In this document: positions 11,253 to 20,977 of the stretch, piece by piece
Layout of the letters: each line of letters opens with the position of its first letter
Numbering within the stretch: the first letter of the stretch is position 1
DNA from: Phaeoceros laevis
Taxonomy: Eukaryota; Anthocerotophyta; Anthocerotopsida; Notothyladales
Direction: 5' to 3'
Assembly: GCA_049999765.1 (NCBI GenBank)
Contig: JBNGIQ010008513.1
Coordinates: forward strand, 1-64,000
Length of the DNA stretch: 64,000 nt
Notes under the pieces: model-generated
Told to the model about the DNA's origin: nothing
The model's database searches: none
Seen by the model: only the letters and a program-made list of their open reading frames with translations
Program-made: the position numbers and the translations under genes

Positions 11253-11443
11253 ATGCAATGGCAGAATGCAATGGCAGAATGCAATGCAGATAGATGTGTG
11301 TATAAATACATGCTTGGGCAACAATATTTCACACTTGAGTGGTTCAAGCTGTCAACAATCAGCAGACCAATTAGCTACATCCATGGGTGAAGGGAGAGCA
11401 GAATCAAGGTCCGCGAATTAAGTGGTCACTGAAATTTATTCAG

Positions 11444-11515
11444 AGTTAGTCCTACTAAACTTTTAGCAGCGTTTTCGCAAAGTTAGTCCTACTAAACTTT
11501 TAGCAGCGTTTTCGC
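11444..11515 (+). repeat. 37-bp perfect tandem duplication
   Basis: A unit beginning AGTTAGTCCTACTAAAC occurs at 11444-11480 and again at 11481-11515, where the last two bases differ. There is no coding context. Confidence 0.9.
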
Positions 11516-11730
11516 TCTTGCCGCTGTGCAAACCATTTTTCTGGACATGCTCTTACAGCAAGCAGTAGGAGAAATAGTTGATTAATCCTAGGCCTCACGT
11601 TCGAGAGGCAAACATCGTACCAGCAAGCCCTAGGCCTGCTTACTTATCTTACAAAGGAGTAGTAGTAAACATTAGCAGGCTACGCTTGATGCTGGAATCT
11701 GTCTAACGCTTGTGTAACACAACAAGAAAT

Positions 11731-11773
11731 ATAGTAGTAGTAGTAGTAGTAGTTGTAGTAATGCTAGTAGTAG
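11731..11773 (+). repeat. GTA trinucleotide microsatellite
   Basis: A run of TAG/GTA repeats interrupted by TTG and TGC. The rest of 11286-12049 shows no gene. Confidence 0.85.
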
Positions 11774-12049
11774 GCTTGAGAGTACGCTGTTTCATTGGTA
11801 CTCAGATACTAGGGGGATTGGCAGCGCATAGGCATTCCACCCCTTTAACCAGGTCCGTCTATTGGCAAGCAAGAATTTTGTTTCCCCTTGGCGTGGCTCA
11901 TGGTCAAAATTCAAACAGAAGTCCTGCTGGAACAATGCTGACAATAACAGCATAGTAACCCGGGAAGGAAAGAAGTTCAGAAGAATGTTCACTTGACCAC
12001 AATTTTATTTTGAAGATTACAATGAAAGGCAAGCTGCAACGTTGATGAT

Positions 12050-13058
12050 CTACATGCCACCAAATCTAAGTTGTTCTCTTTTGCAAAGTTCTAAGGCTCT
12101 CGTTCTGCCAGAGTCTTGGATAGAGGATACCAGAACTGTCCGGAAGTATAAAGCAGCATCCTGGGGTTAGTTCCAGTTTAAAACGTGACGAAACTAACAC
12201 TAACACGGGCATACAAAATGTTTAGTTTACCTTGTTTCTCTTGCAGAACTCAGAATCGCTCCAGTATGTCTCATATACTTCCTCTATTGCTGATATGTCG
12301 CTTCTATAGGCAACGGAGGCCAAAAATTGGAAATCCTAAAGCTAACAAAAATCCTAAAGTTAACACTAAGCAGTCTGAGATCTGCAGCCCCGCTTCAAAA
12401 AAGAGGTGACATGATTGACTTGTGCATCGATGAGGTACGCCACTCCCACTTCAAACTTTGGTATACCAATACCTGACCTGATGACCAATTCCATGCAACA
12501 GAAAGATGTTAGAGTCTTAAGCCATGCGGTTTAACAAATATGCAGATGCTTTTAAAAACCTACCTCACAAAATTGTGTATTTGTGAACGGCTGTGTCGCA
12601 TACATCGCATGCATGTAGCAGGGCCGTTCAACTCATTATCCTTGCAGGTTGAGCAGATGAACCTATGGTCACAAGGGCTAACGATGACATTACGCTTGTT
12701 CGAATGACGCTTAAAGCATTTTGCAAGGGGTATCTGATTTCCATAAGCATACTGTGACTCTTCCTCATGACGGAGCTCACGCGTTTACAATTTGAGAAAT
12801 ATTGGACAGGACCTGCTGAGACACCTGTTGAGATTGGAGGTTCAGTCTATTCTCCATTTCCTGCACCATCTTAGCCTCCAGGCTAGCGAGTCCTCCATCC
12901 AAAGAGAAAACACGCTTGACTTGGATCGAAGGCATTAATTTGGTCGTCTCCACCTCATACCTCTTACCGCCACCGGTTGATATCAAACTGGCATCAGCGT
13001 ACGAGAGATCAATTTGCGGCATGATAGCGCAGGCTCGGAAGGATCCAGCTGCTGTCAT
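12050..13058 (-). CDS. RING-like zinc-binding protein, possibly frameshifted
   Basis: Reading the minus strand I find a chain of joined segments: 13058 to about 12784, then (one frame on) to 12564, then 12477-12439, 12303-12231 and 12160-12050. The last four joins are GT-AG and keep one frame to a TAG stop. The N-terminal part ends in a glutamine-rich helical stretch. A zinc-ligand pattern of RING type follows (single early Cys, then PCDHRFICSTC, then CMRC). This resembles plant RING proteins in which the finger follows a coiled coil, but the first Cys pair is incomplete. The C-terminus ends LRFGGM. Between the first two segments the frame shifts by one base near 12783, where GCGTGAG would read through without the T. 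That is either a true lesion or a base error. I cannot name the family. Confidence 0.5.
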
Positions 13059-13243
13059 CTCAAGGATTGAAAAAGTAGAACTGCCAAGACTATAGATGCT
13101 AGGATCGGGACATCCTAAAATAGCTTTGGTAGCTCTGCCCAGGCCACTGCCGCACCGTCCTTGTCACAAGAACTAGTTGGGCCCTGGAGACATCGGAATT
13201 CTAAATTCTAGGAATTACTTGGGAAATTAGATAATTAAAACTT

Positions 13244-13800
13244 GGGTCATTGCAGGGTATGGTAGGTCGATTTTGGGCGGTACTTGCAGGACTTGACTTA
13301 GAAAAAATGCACATATATCTCCTTCAAAAAAAGTCCAAAAGATATAAACTATACATATCGGGGTAGAGCTCAACAAGAAGATTTCAAAAAAACCTATCTT
13401 TCTCAATTTTGGGATAATAAAGTTCTCTAAGTACTTAGAACTTAGAGAACTAAACTTCATTATTTTTATAACAAAAATGACATAAACCTATGGTGCATGT
13501 TTATTATACTTCGTGGGCAAAAAATTAGAATCAATAAATGGATAAAAGTAAATAAAAGTACCCCCAGCCAGGGGTGGACATCTTTACTTCCAATCCGTTT
13601 TTGCCAATAACTTTTTGGACACGTGTCAACCATAAAATATTCTTACATATTCGAAATTCTCTCAACGAGGTGAATACAATCGTGCTATTTGTTGCTACTT
13701 TTGGATTTGCCAAGTACCATTACGAGGCGGTCAAAGTTTAAAAAACCATAGAGGGGGGGGTGGACACCGAAAAACGACCTACTATACCCTGCAAGGACCC
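13244..13800. mobile_element. Small non-autonomous DNA element with terminal inverted repeats
   Basis: The left end (13244-13279, GGGTCATTGCAGGGTAT...) is matched in inverse by the right end (about 13766-13800), with about five mismatches in 36. The flanks carry the same four bases, ACTT, at 13240-13243 and 13801-13804, a possible target-site duplication. The interior is AT-rich with no usable coding frame. It holds a perfect hairpin with 12-nt arms (13421-13432 and 13440-13451, loop 7 nt). This is MITE-like in size and shape. The superfamily is unclear, because a 4-bp duplication fits none of the common plant families well. Confidence 0.65.
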
Positions 13801-13804
13801 ACTT

Positions 13805-15923
13805 TGAACTAGAAGATGTGTAGATCCATGGTCGAAGAAACTCCCATGTTACAATGTCAATCTAAATTTAATTTCTTGATGACAGTAGTTTAATAGTGCT
13901 TCCTAGGGGATGACCCTCCTTACAAGAAGAAGAGGTCCTAAGAGGCTGTCGAGGACAGGCTGTGAGCGTGGTGCCCGTGAGCGTGGTGCTGTGAGCGTGG
14001 TGCTAGGAGTGGCTATCTCGGTGTGCGGCGTAGTGTGGTGTGGTGTGGCGTAGCAGCATTGAGCCTGGGATTTGTGGAGAGAGCAGGGTTTGCACAAGGT
14101 AGTGCACCGGCTGAGGGGTGGAGTAGCTGGGCATAAATCACAAGGTTTGCTGACAGGCACAGGGTGACAAGGAGGCATGACAAGGCCCTAGCAAATAGCA
14201 TAGTTCTAGTGGGCGCTGAGAAAGAAGCGCTTGTGGGGGTCGCATTTGTTCCTTGGGGCTAGCTGGCCATCTGGTCACCGGTTGTGGTGGACTCGGAACG
14301 TACTCATGGCACAAGTACTGGTCGTGCCAAGCTTCGTAACGACAAGAGATTGAGTCGTGCCAACTTGGAATATCTAGCTGCCGGGATGACACATGTGTCA
14401 ATCCACGTAGGCAAGGGCAAGAGTTCGAGTTGGCATAATTTTAAACTAGGAGCCCATGTTAATTACTAATGAGTTTGAAAAAAAACTCATTAAGAAGTCT
14501 CAGATTGCATAAATATTTTATATCCTTCTCTTCCTGAAGGCTTCATGAAGGGGGAAATGCAAGATCTGTGTTGGGTCATCAAGTTGGTGATCGACAATGA
14601 TAAGGTTGGAGAAGGCTTGATGTTTTGCTAAGCAAAAGCCATGATTGGAGAGTGTAACAACCCAAGCTGACATTGTCAACAGGAATATCTAATTCATCTC
14701 TACTTAAGAGGTTGCAAGATCAAACGGGCTGTTGCCCCAACTTGTGGGGCCACATAATACAAATATCTAATACATATATCTAGCGCTCAAGAGGTGGTGC
14801 GAAGTAAAGAATGTCCATAGCGACGAGCTGATCAAGCCCTAGGAAGAAGCTAGAAGGCAAGCGCACTGGAGGCATCTACCATCAATGCAAAATCTTCCGG
14901 GCTAAGTAAAAGCGCCAAAAGTCACAATAAAAAAAATCACCAGCACAGGCCGAGCTTGAAAATGAGGCTTTGTCCATAATTCGGCATTCTCAACCAATGT
15001 GTTCAAACGTGCCCCTGAAACTGCAGCAGCTTCACTACAAGCTTCGCTTGATCTGCTACGTTGTTTCTTGCTCGGTGCAACTTCAGCTCTAATCTCTCTA
15101 GCACAAGTTGAACTTGACAAGGAGGCTTGCTCTACGTTGCTCTTGCTCGGTGTAGCTTCAGCTCTAACTTCTCCTCCTCCTCGCTTCGACTTCTATCCGC
15201 AGGAGGTCGAATATTTTGCAGGAATAGCTACCATGTATGCTAAGAAAGTCAGGTCTGCTTACTTAGAGAATTTGACTCTAGGTAGTTGCTTGTTCTAGCG
15301 ATTGCGAATCATGGTAGTGCATGAAGCTCTAACTTTTATAAGTCATTTCACTTATAAAGGGGTGCTATTTTTTCTTTAAAAAAAAAATCTCCTCCTGCAG
15401 CCCTCCCACGGAAGTGGAAAATTCACCCTATTAGAACCTGAACTCTAGCATCTGCTGCTGGAGTTCAAATGTTTGTAGGTGTTGACTATGTGACAAAACA
15501 CCTAGGGAAGGAAAAGAAATTTATTGATGGAAGAATTTATTTATGAGAGTCAATTCATTTGTGTTGGTCGAGCTGAGTCAAGTGGTCTCCAATCTTGCTA
15601 CAGGAGTGACTTCTCTTGCCCAATCAAACACCGCAAATGAACTTCGTCTGCTTTTTTTTTTTAGGACAAGAAGAAAGGGGTAGTGCTTGGTTCGAAGCTA
15701 TTATTGCTAAGATGATTTGCAGCAACAAGGTCAGCAGACACTGCGCATTCATGATGACCGGCACGACCTACTAGGACCAGAAATTACACCCAAACTTGCT
15801 TAAGAGTATTTTTTTGCAGTTGCTTGCCACCCTTGGTTTATACTGAATCACTGGTTCTTGCTCAATCAAATGGACGAGGCACAGCAGGGACAACCAAAAA
15901 GAAAATGATAGACACAATCCAGT
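13805..15923. other. Intergenic, low-complexity patches, no gene recognised
   Basis: Short GTGAGCGTGGTGC-like repeats (about 13965-14005) and GTGTG runs (about 14032-14052) are visible. A stretch near 15060-15180 repeats TTGCTCGGTG-AACTTCAGCTCTAA in two diverged copies. No protein family or RNA gene could be supported. Confidence 0.55.
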
Positions 15924-16323
15924 NNNNNNNNNNNNNNNNNNNNNNNNNNNNNNNNNNNNNNNNNNNNNNNNNNNNNNNNNNNNNNNNNNNNNNNNNNNNN
16001 NNNNNNNNNNNNNNNNNNNNNNNNNNNNNNNNNNNNNNNNNNNNNNNNNNNNNNNNNNNNNNNNNNNNNNNNNNNNNNNNNNNNNNNNNNNNNNNNNNNN
16101 NNNNNNNNNNNNNNNNNNNNNNNNNNNNNNNNNNNNNNNNNNNNNNNNNNNNNNNNNNNNNNNNNNNNNNNNNNNNNNNNNNNNNNNNNNNNNNNNNNNN
16201 NNNNNNNNNNNNNNNNNNNNNNNNNNNNNNNNNNNNNNNNNNNNNNNNNNNNNNNNNNNNNNNNNNNNNNNNNNNNNNNNNNNNNNNNNNNNNNNNNNNN
16301 NNNNNNNNNNNNNNNNNNNNNNN
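15924..16323. other. Assembly gap (400 N) with duplicated flanks
   Basis: Exactly 400 N. The 42 bases before the gap (15882-15923, starting CAGCAGGGACAACC) are repeated without change right after it (16324-16365). The simplest reading is two contig ends that overlap but were not merged, so the gap may be artificial. A tandem repeat collapsed at the gap is the alternative. Confidence 0.95.
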
Positions 16324-16365
16324 CAGCAGGGACAACCAAAAAGAAAATGATAGACACAATCCAGT

Positions 16366-18347
16366 TCAGCGTTCAGCTCTAATAAAGGCTCGTCAGACAA
16401 CCTCCCCTCCTCCTATATAGTAGTTCCAGAACATGTCCAAACTCGAAAAGGATTGCTAGAACAACAATCTCCCCACACGTTCATTTGAACCAGCTGACAC
16501 CAACCGCTATCATCTAAATGGCATCCCCTCAAGCCTTCCGCATCCTGCCACCCCTACAAAAATAACAGAGCTGACAATCTCACCCCTTCAGAGAAAAATA
16601 GCTCTCCCAAGTCCAGACAACACACGTAAAAGAGACACTCGCAACAACAGACATGCCTGCGTGTGCGGCAAAGTGAATGGTCTCAATCACGGCGACCCAC
16701 TTGGGCACAGGCCAGAAGTGCGTAGAGGGACAATGTTGAAAGTACAGAGCTGCTCCAGAGGTCAGTGCAAATGGTACCAAACTCCTTTCCTGCAGACATG
16801 GAGTCGCAGCCTCTGCATCCTGCTACATAAAATCCCAAGTCACAACAGAGAGTGAGCAGTACAACCTTCCACTGACAGAGAAACAGGCGAGCCCAACAGA
16901 GATGCACAACAAGTGTGTTTCTGACACGGAACACTTTGAGAACCTGTGCACCAGCTGCGCTGACATATATGACACAAAGAACTTAGTGTACATTGTTACA
17001 CTGGCTGGCCTGCAACCAAGGCAAAGCGCTGTCCAGCAGCTACTCAGCGTAGAATAAATCAGAACATGGATTGTCTATCAACTTTCTAAATACTGCGGAA
17101 GCATAAATACTTGCCTTCATCTCCCACCAATAGCATTTATGCATGTCTCAACTTTACAGGGAGCCACGCGAGATACCCTGGCCGGTCGACAACAGGTTCT
17201 CCTGCTGGAAATCTGCCACCACCATGGAGGTGTGATGGTCGCATCCCACTAGCGGGACACAAAGAATGAATCTACTCTACATTGGAAACTTTGCTCAACA
17301 TAGTAGTGTCTTGGGGCAGCAATATTGGTATCTTTCCCCAACATTGGTGTGTCTGTTCAACCACAGCAACATGAAAGACACAACTTGAAGAGGAAGCATC
17401 ACCCCATCACCAAGCAAAGAGGCACTGCAAAGTCACTCGCAGTTTGCGTTGTTGGTTGGTTGTCCACCTCCGAACTGCTCCAGTTTCATGTTCATGGTAC
17501 ACTTGGCATGCGTGCGCAGATGTCCTGCCGACTGCACAGAAGGAACATTAAGCATACGGAAACGAAGCACCCATGGAAAAGAAAATGATAATCAAATCAT
17601 AACTGAATTAATTTTGGGTTTTGATGCACACCACCAAACCACAAAAGTTCAGTTTTACAGCTCTAGCATGAGTTAGGATGCTTCAATGCCCATACAATCC
17701 ATGTTCTGGATTGTAAAACGCCCCAACATGCCTGTATTAGCTCTAACCCTACCATGCAAACTACTTGAGTGTTAGGCAAACAATCTGCAGGCTCAACCGG
17801 AAAGATGCATTTTACACTGCAATCTTCGTCTGCACTTGGACACTCCATTGACAATCACAGCCATCAGTGTGTGAACAAGATTGGGAATTAACTAGAACCA
17901 ACAAACAATACACACCTGCATGTCTGGAGCCTGCAGCGACAGGTATCCCACATGTGCATCATTGTGCTGCAAAACAGCCACAGAAGGAGAGCCTATAGAA
18001 CCCAAGTATGTTGACGAACATGCCTCCAAACGCACTGGGTTTACCCTCGGAACTGACACAGAGAGAAGGAAAAAATGTATGCATGCAAAAACCAGGTAAG
18101 AAAATGTGAACCACCTGCCTGGGAGCTGCAGGCGAGATACTTTAGACTTGAGGGAAGAAGGAGATTCACAGATTGATGCCCTTCAGCATGTCACCCGACC
18201 CAGGCCAGGAAAGGATGAACTGAAGAGAACTCACATAAAAAGCCTGCAGAAGATTATGCAGGTCATTAGTCTGGAATAAATAACACCGCATCTTCATGCA
18301 ACACTACTGGCTTTGGCAGAGGGAGGTACATGGCTGTTGTCCATGTG
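16366..18347. other. About 2 kb downstream of ADA1, no coding region recognised
   Basis: All frames are closed by stops. The stretch next to 18347 is presumably the ADA1 3' UTR. Splice-like CTGCAG motifs occur near 18246, so a spliced 3' UTR is possible. No repeat or RNA gene was seen. Confidence 0.45.
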
Positions 18348-20078
18348 CTACTGGTGAAGCAATAATCGTAAAGAGACCTTCTCCAGTAGTAAAGGCCAAT
18401 CTTCGCCAAGAAGTGCAGGTGGGTTTGTCTCAAGGCTCCCCATCAAGTCCATGGGGGTGACTGGAGGACACCCATTCTCACCATTGCCCGAAACCCCATC
18501 CTCTGACAAGCCATCGGTTGCATCTATTTGATTATAGGTATGTGATGACCACACCCCATTTCGCATCTGCTTCTGCGGCAGAGGATTACTAGAATTTTTC
18601 ACCTCCTTATCCCCTATACCTCCCCCCCTAACAGTAGAACACGATGCTCCACTTTGGTCTTTAGAGCGCCGACATTGTGCCAGTTTAATAGCAGGTACAA
18701 TCATACGCTTTAGGTAGACATCAAGGGCATGATTGAGTATATTAGCAGCCTCCACAGTGACACCCTGAAGGCCAGCCTCCACAACTGCCGTCTGTTGCAT
18801 TTGCCTCATCATCGAGTAGGTATCAGGCAACAGTTCACTTGCTTCAAGGCACTCATCCTCGATGTTATAACCCAGAAGTGTGTGGGTCAGTGGCCCAGGC
18901 ACGCCCACAACTGGTGCTTTTTGAGGAGCACCAAAACTTGCCTTGCAAAAGGGAACTCCAAGGGGGGCTTGCACGGATCTGGTAGCCCAAATTATACCTT
19001 CGTCATCCTCCACAGCATCATCATCATGGGCAAACGAGGCATCCTGCAAATGTCCAGCTGGAGAGATCAAGCCATTAGGGACAAATAACGCATGTTTGGG
19101 CCGCTTGGCTAGAGGGACCCTTGGAGATGGAAGTGAATGATCCGCTGCATTACCCCCTTGCTGAATTGACCTAGCGTGATCAGGTCCTGTCCTAAAGCCA
19201 GGTCCTGCCCCATGTTCCAACCTCCGTCCATCCTGTTCAGCAGGAGGCTGACAGGAATCCGGACCCTTGAGCAGGCCCAGCGGACTAGGCCTGTCCTTGG
19301 CCTTGCGGTCTCTCTCTCTTGCTGACCTGCCCTTGCGAGGAGAAATGATGGCATCTCCATTGGCCCACACGGGAGTAACATTCCCGCTGGGAGAGGGTTG
19401 ACCTGGGGAGGGGGAAGGATCGTCACTCACGGCCGGTGAAGAGGAGGAGATAGGCCTTCTCCGTACGCCCTTGACAGGCTTAGAGGTGTCATGCGAGTTG
19501 AGGGACGACGCGTTGTAGCTGCTGGGGCTGTTACTATTTGATTGCGGGCCACCAGGCAGAGGCGAGGGAGCCTCCGCAGCAATAGCGTTGAGGAAAATGG
19601 CACGTAGCAACTGGTTATGCAGCACAATATTCTCCCGTCCGATGGCCGCAGGCAGTAGCTTGTCCAACTCCTGCTTGCTGAGCTTGAAGTTCAGAAAACT
19701 GGTCAAGAGGCTCCAGTACTGTTGCTCCCGTGTCGGCCCTAGGATCTTGCACAGCTTTGCCTTGTGATCCTGAAGATTAACACGCTGCCCCGGCATCCGA
19801 CCCTCCTGTGCTGCGGGCATCATTACCATGGGGTCAGGCTGTCCTGTCCATGCTGCCCCGCTTATGGGAGGCGCCACTCTCTTAGCCCGGCTCAACATGA
19901 CCCTCACCCTGCCTTCTCCCCCTGGCCCTCCTCCACCACCAGTCCCTGCTGCATTGCCATGGTGATTGGCGTTCTGCGGTAAGCCCGCAACTTGCTCCCC
20001 CCCACTGCTGCTCTGATGCGGATGTCGATGGATGTCTTCCTGCCGGCTGATCACCCGCTCAGTGGCTGCGCACATCAT
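18348..20078 (-). CDS. ADA1: SAGA complex adaptor subunit, ADA1/TADA1-like
   Basis: ADA1 is a core structural subunit of the SAGA histone acetyltransferase coactivator complex, acting in the nucleus. The gene is a single 576-residue exon. The SAGA-Tad1 signature lies at about residues 99-170, with the segments NLQDHKAKLCKILG and QQYWSLLTSFLNFKLSKQEL followed by the ENIVLHNQLLRAIFLNA helix. The central part (about 190-350) is Ser/Pro/Arg-rich and probably disordered. A C-terminal helix pair (GVTVEAANILNHALDVYLKRMI) fits the histone-fold-like region that pairs with another SAGA subunit. Arabidopsis homologues are shorter (about 400 residues); the extra length here is mostly the low-complexity N-terminus and linker. 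The first codons are ATG ATG, and I chose the first. The gene is divergent from the Ca2+-ATPase gene, 899 bp apart. Confidence 0.88.
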   Translation of the reverse strand: MMCAATERVISRQEDIHRHPHQSSSGGEQVAGLPQNANHHGNAAGTGGGGGPGGEGRVRVMLSRAKRVAPPISGAAWTGQPDPMVMMPAAQEGRMPGQRVNLQDHKAKLCKILGPTREQQYWSLLTSFLNFKLSKQELDKLLPAAIGRENIVLHNQLLRAIFLNAIAAEAPSPLPGGPQSNSNSPSSYNASSLNSHDTSKPVKGVRRRPISSSSPAVSDDPSPSPGQPSPSGNVTPVWANGDAIISPRKGRSARERDRKAKDRPSPLGLLKGPDSCQPPAEQDGRRLEHGAGPGFRTGPDHARSIQQGGNAADHSLPSPRVPLAKRPKHALFVPNGLISPAGHLQDASFAHDDDAVEDDEGIIWATRSVQAPLGVPFCKASFGAPQKAPVVGVPGPLTHTLLGYNIEDECLEASELLPDTYSMMRQMQQTAVVEAGLQGVTVEAANILNHALDVYLKRMIVPAIKLAQCRRSKDQSGASCSTVRGGGIGDKEVKNSSNPLPQKQMRNGVWSSHTYNQIDATDGLSEDGVSGNGENGCPPVTPMDLMGSLETNPPALLGEDWPLLLEKVSLRLLLHQ

Positions 20079-20977
20079 TCAACTACTCCATCCTCATCCA
20101 CTTCCACATCATATCTTCTACCTCGCTGACTATGTCATCTAATCCTTGCCAAAACCCCAACTTTGCCTCTGCTCGTGGTCCAGTCCGACCCCTCCTCCCC
20201 CACATTTCTCCAGCCGCGTCTCACCTCCTCCTCCTCCTCCCTCCTCCCTTTGCCGAAGACCTTCCTGACCACAATCCAATCCTGCAATCGGTATCAATTC
20301 ACCACACCAACTGTGCCATTGTCAGCCACTCACAGACCTTAATTCAAGAAGAGCACCAGGGTGCAGCGAGGCGCATCTCCCCTGCCGCCGCCGCCGCGAC
20401 GGCAATCACATTCCCCTTCCCAGTAGTGTTACACTACCTTCCCAGCACATGCACAAATTGCGCGACGACAATCAAGACAGAACAAGACCAGGTGGAGTAG
20501 ATTGGTGCAGTGACCGAGTCTGAGCTGGGCTAGAGGCCCGAATATTAATACGCGCTTCGGGGGGCTCTTTATATTCTCCCGGATTCGGCGAAACTCGAAC
20601 TGGGGCAAAACATGCGCCACCGAGCTATACTTGTCGCCAGGTGGGCGGGCGAACAATAAAGTGCCCGGGTGTTTATAGGCCTGCTGCCGCAGCTGTCGCG
20701 AGACCAGCCGTAGCGAACTTCCTCCTATTGGAGCAAGCGCAGACAAGAATCTGCAAGTGCAATTGGTCCGTGCCGAAATTCGACTTCCAAGTAAAAGAGC
20801 AGGTCGCCATTTGATTGCCGTCAGTTTGGGGAATTCGTGGTCCATGATTTCCAATTTTGCTTCTCCGGTAGAGTTCTGTACTTCTGCACTGAGTGTGGTA
20901 GGAGCGAGTTATGTAAGTGCTGAGTTCTAAACTGCGTAATCTGCTTGGCTCACTCATCAGGTCTGTTTGAAATTCTA
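20079..20977. promoter_or_regulatory. Divergent intergenic region (ADA1 / Ca2+-ATPase)
   Basis: 899 bp between two opposite start codons. The ADA1 side has CTCCTCCTC-rich tracts (about 20222-20255) typical of plant 5' UTRs. No TATA box stands out. Both promoters and 5' UTRs must lie here. Confidence 0.5.

Noticed and set aside
11700-11800. GTA repeat as a possible CRISPR or regulatory array
   Set aside because: Simple trinucleotide microsatellite in a eukaryotic genome; no spacers.
15771-16420. Open frames running through the 400-N gap
   Set aside because: They exist only because N codons hide stops; the flanking sequence is a duplicated 42-mer.
20945-20977. Earlier start of the Ca2+-ATPase through an upstream in-frame stretch
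   Set aside because: The upstream stretch has no ATG (it would start at TTG) and adds no conserved residue. The ATG at 20978 is preferred, though a spliced upstream exon stays possible.
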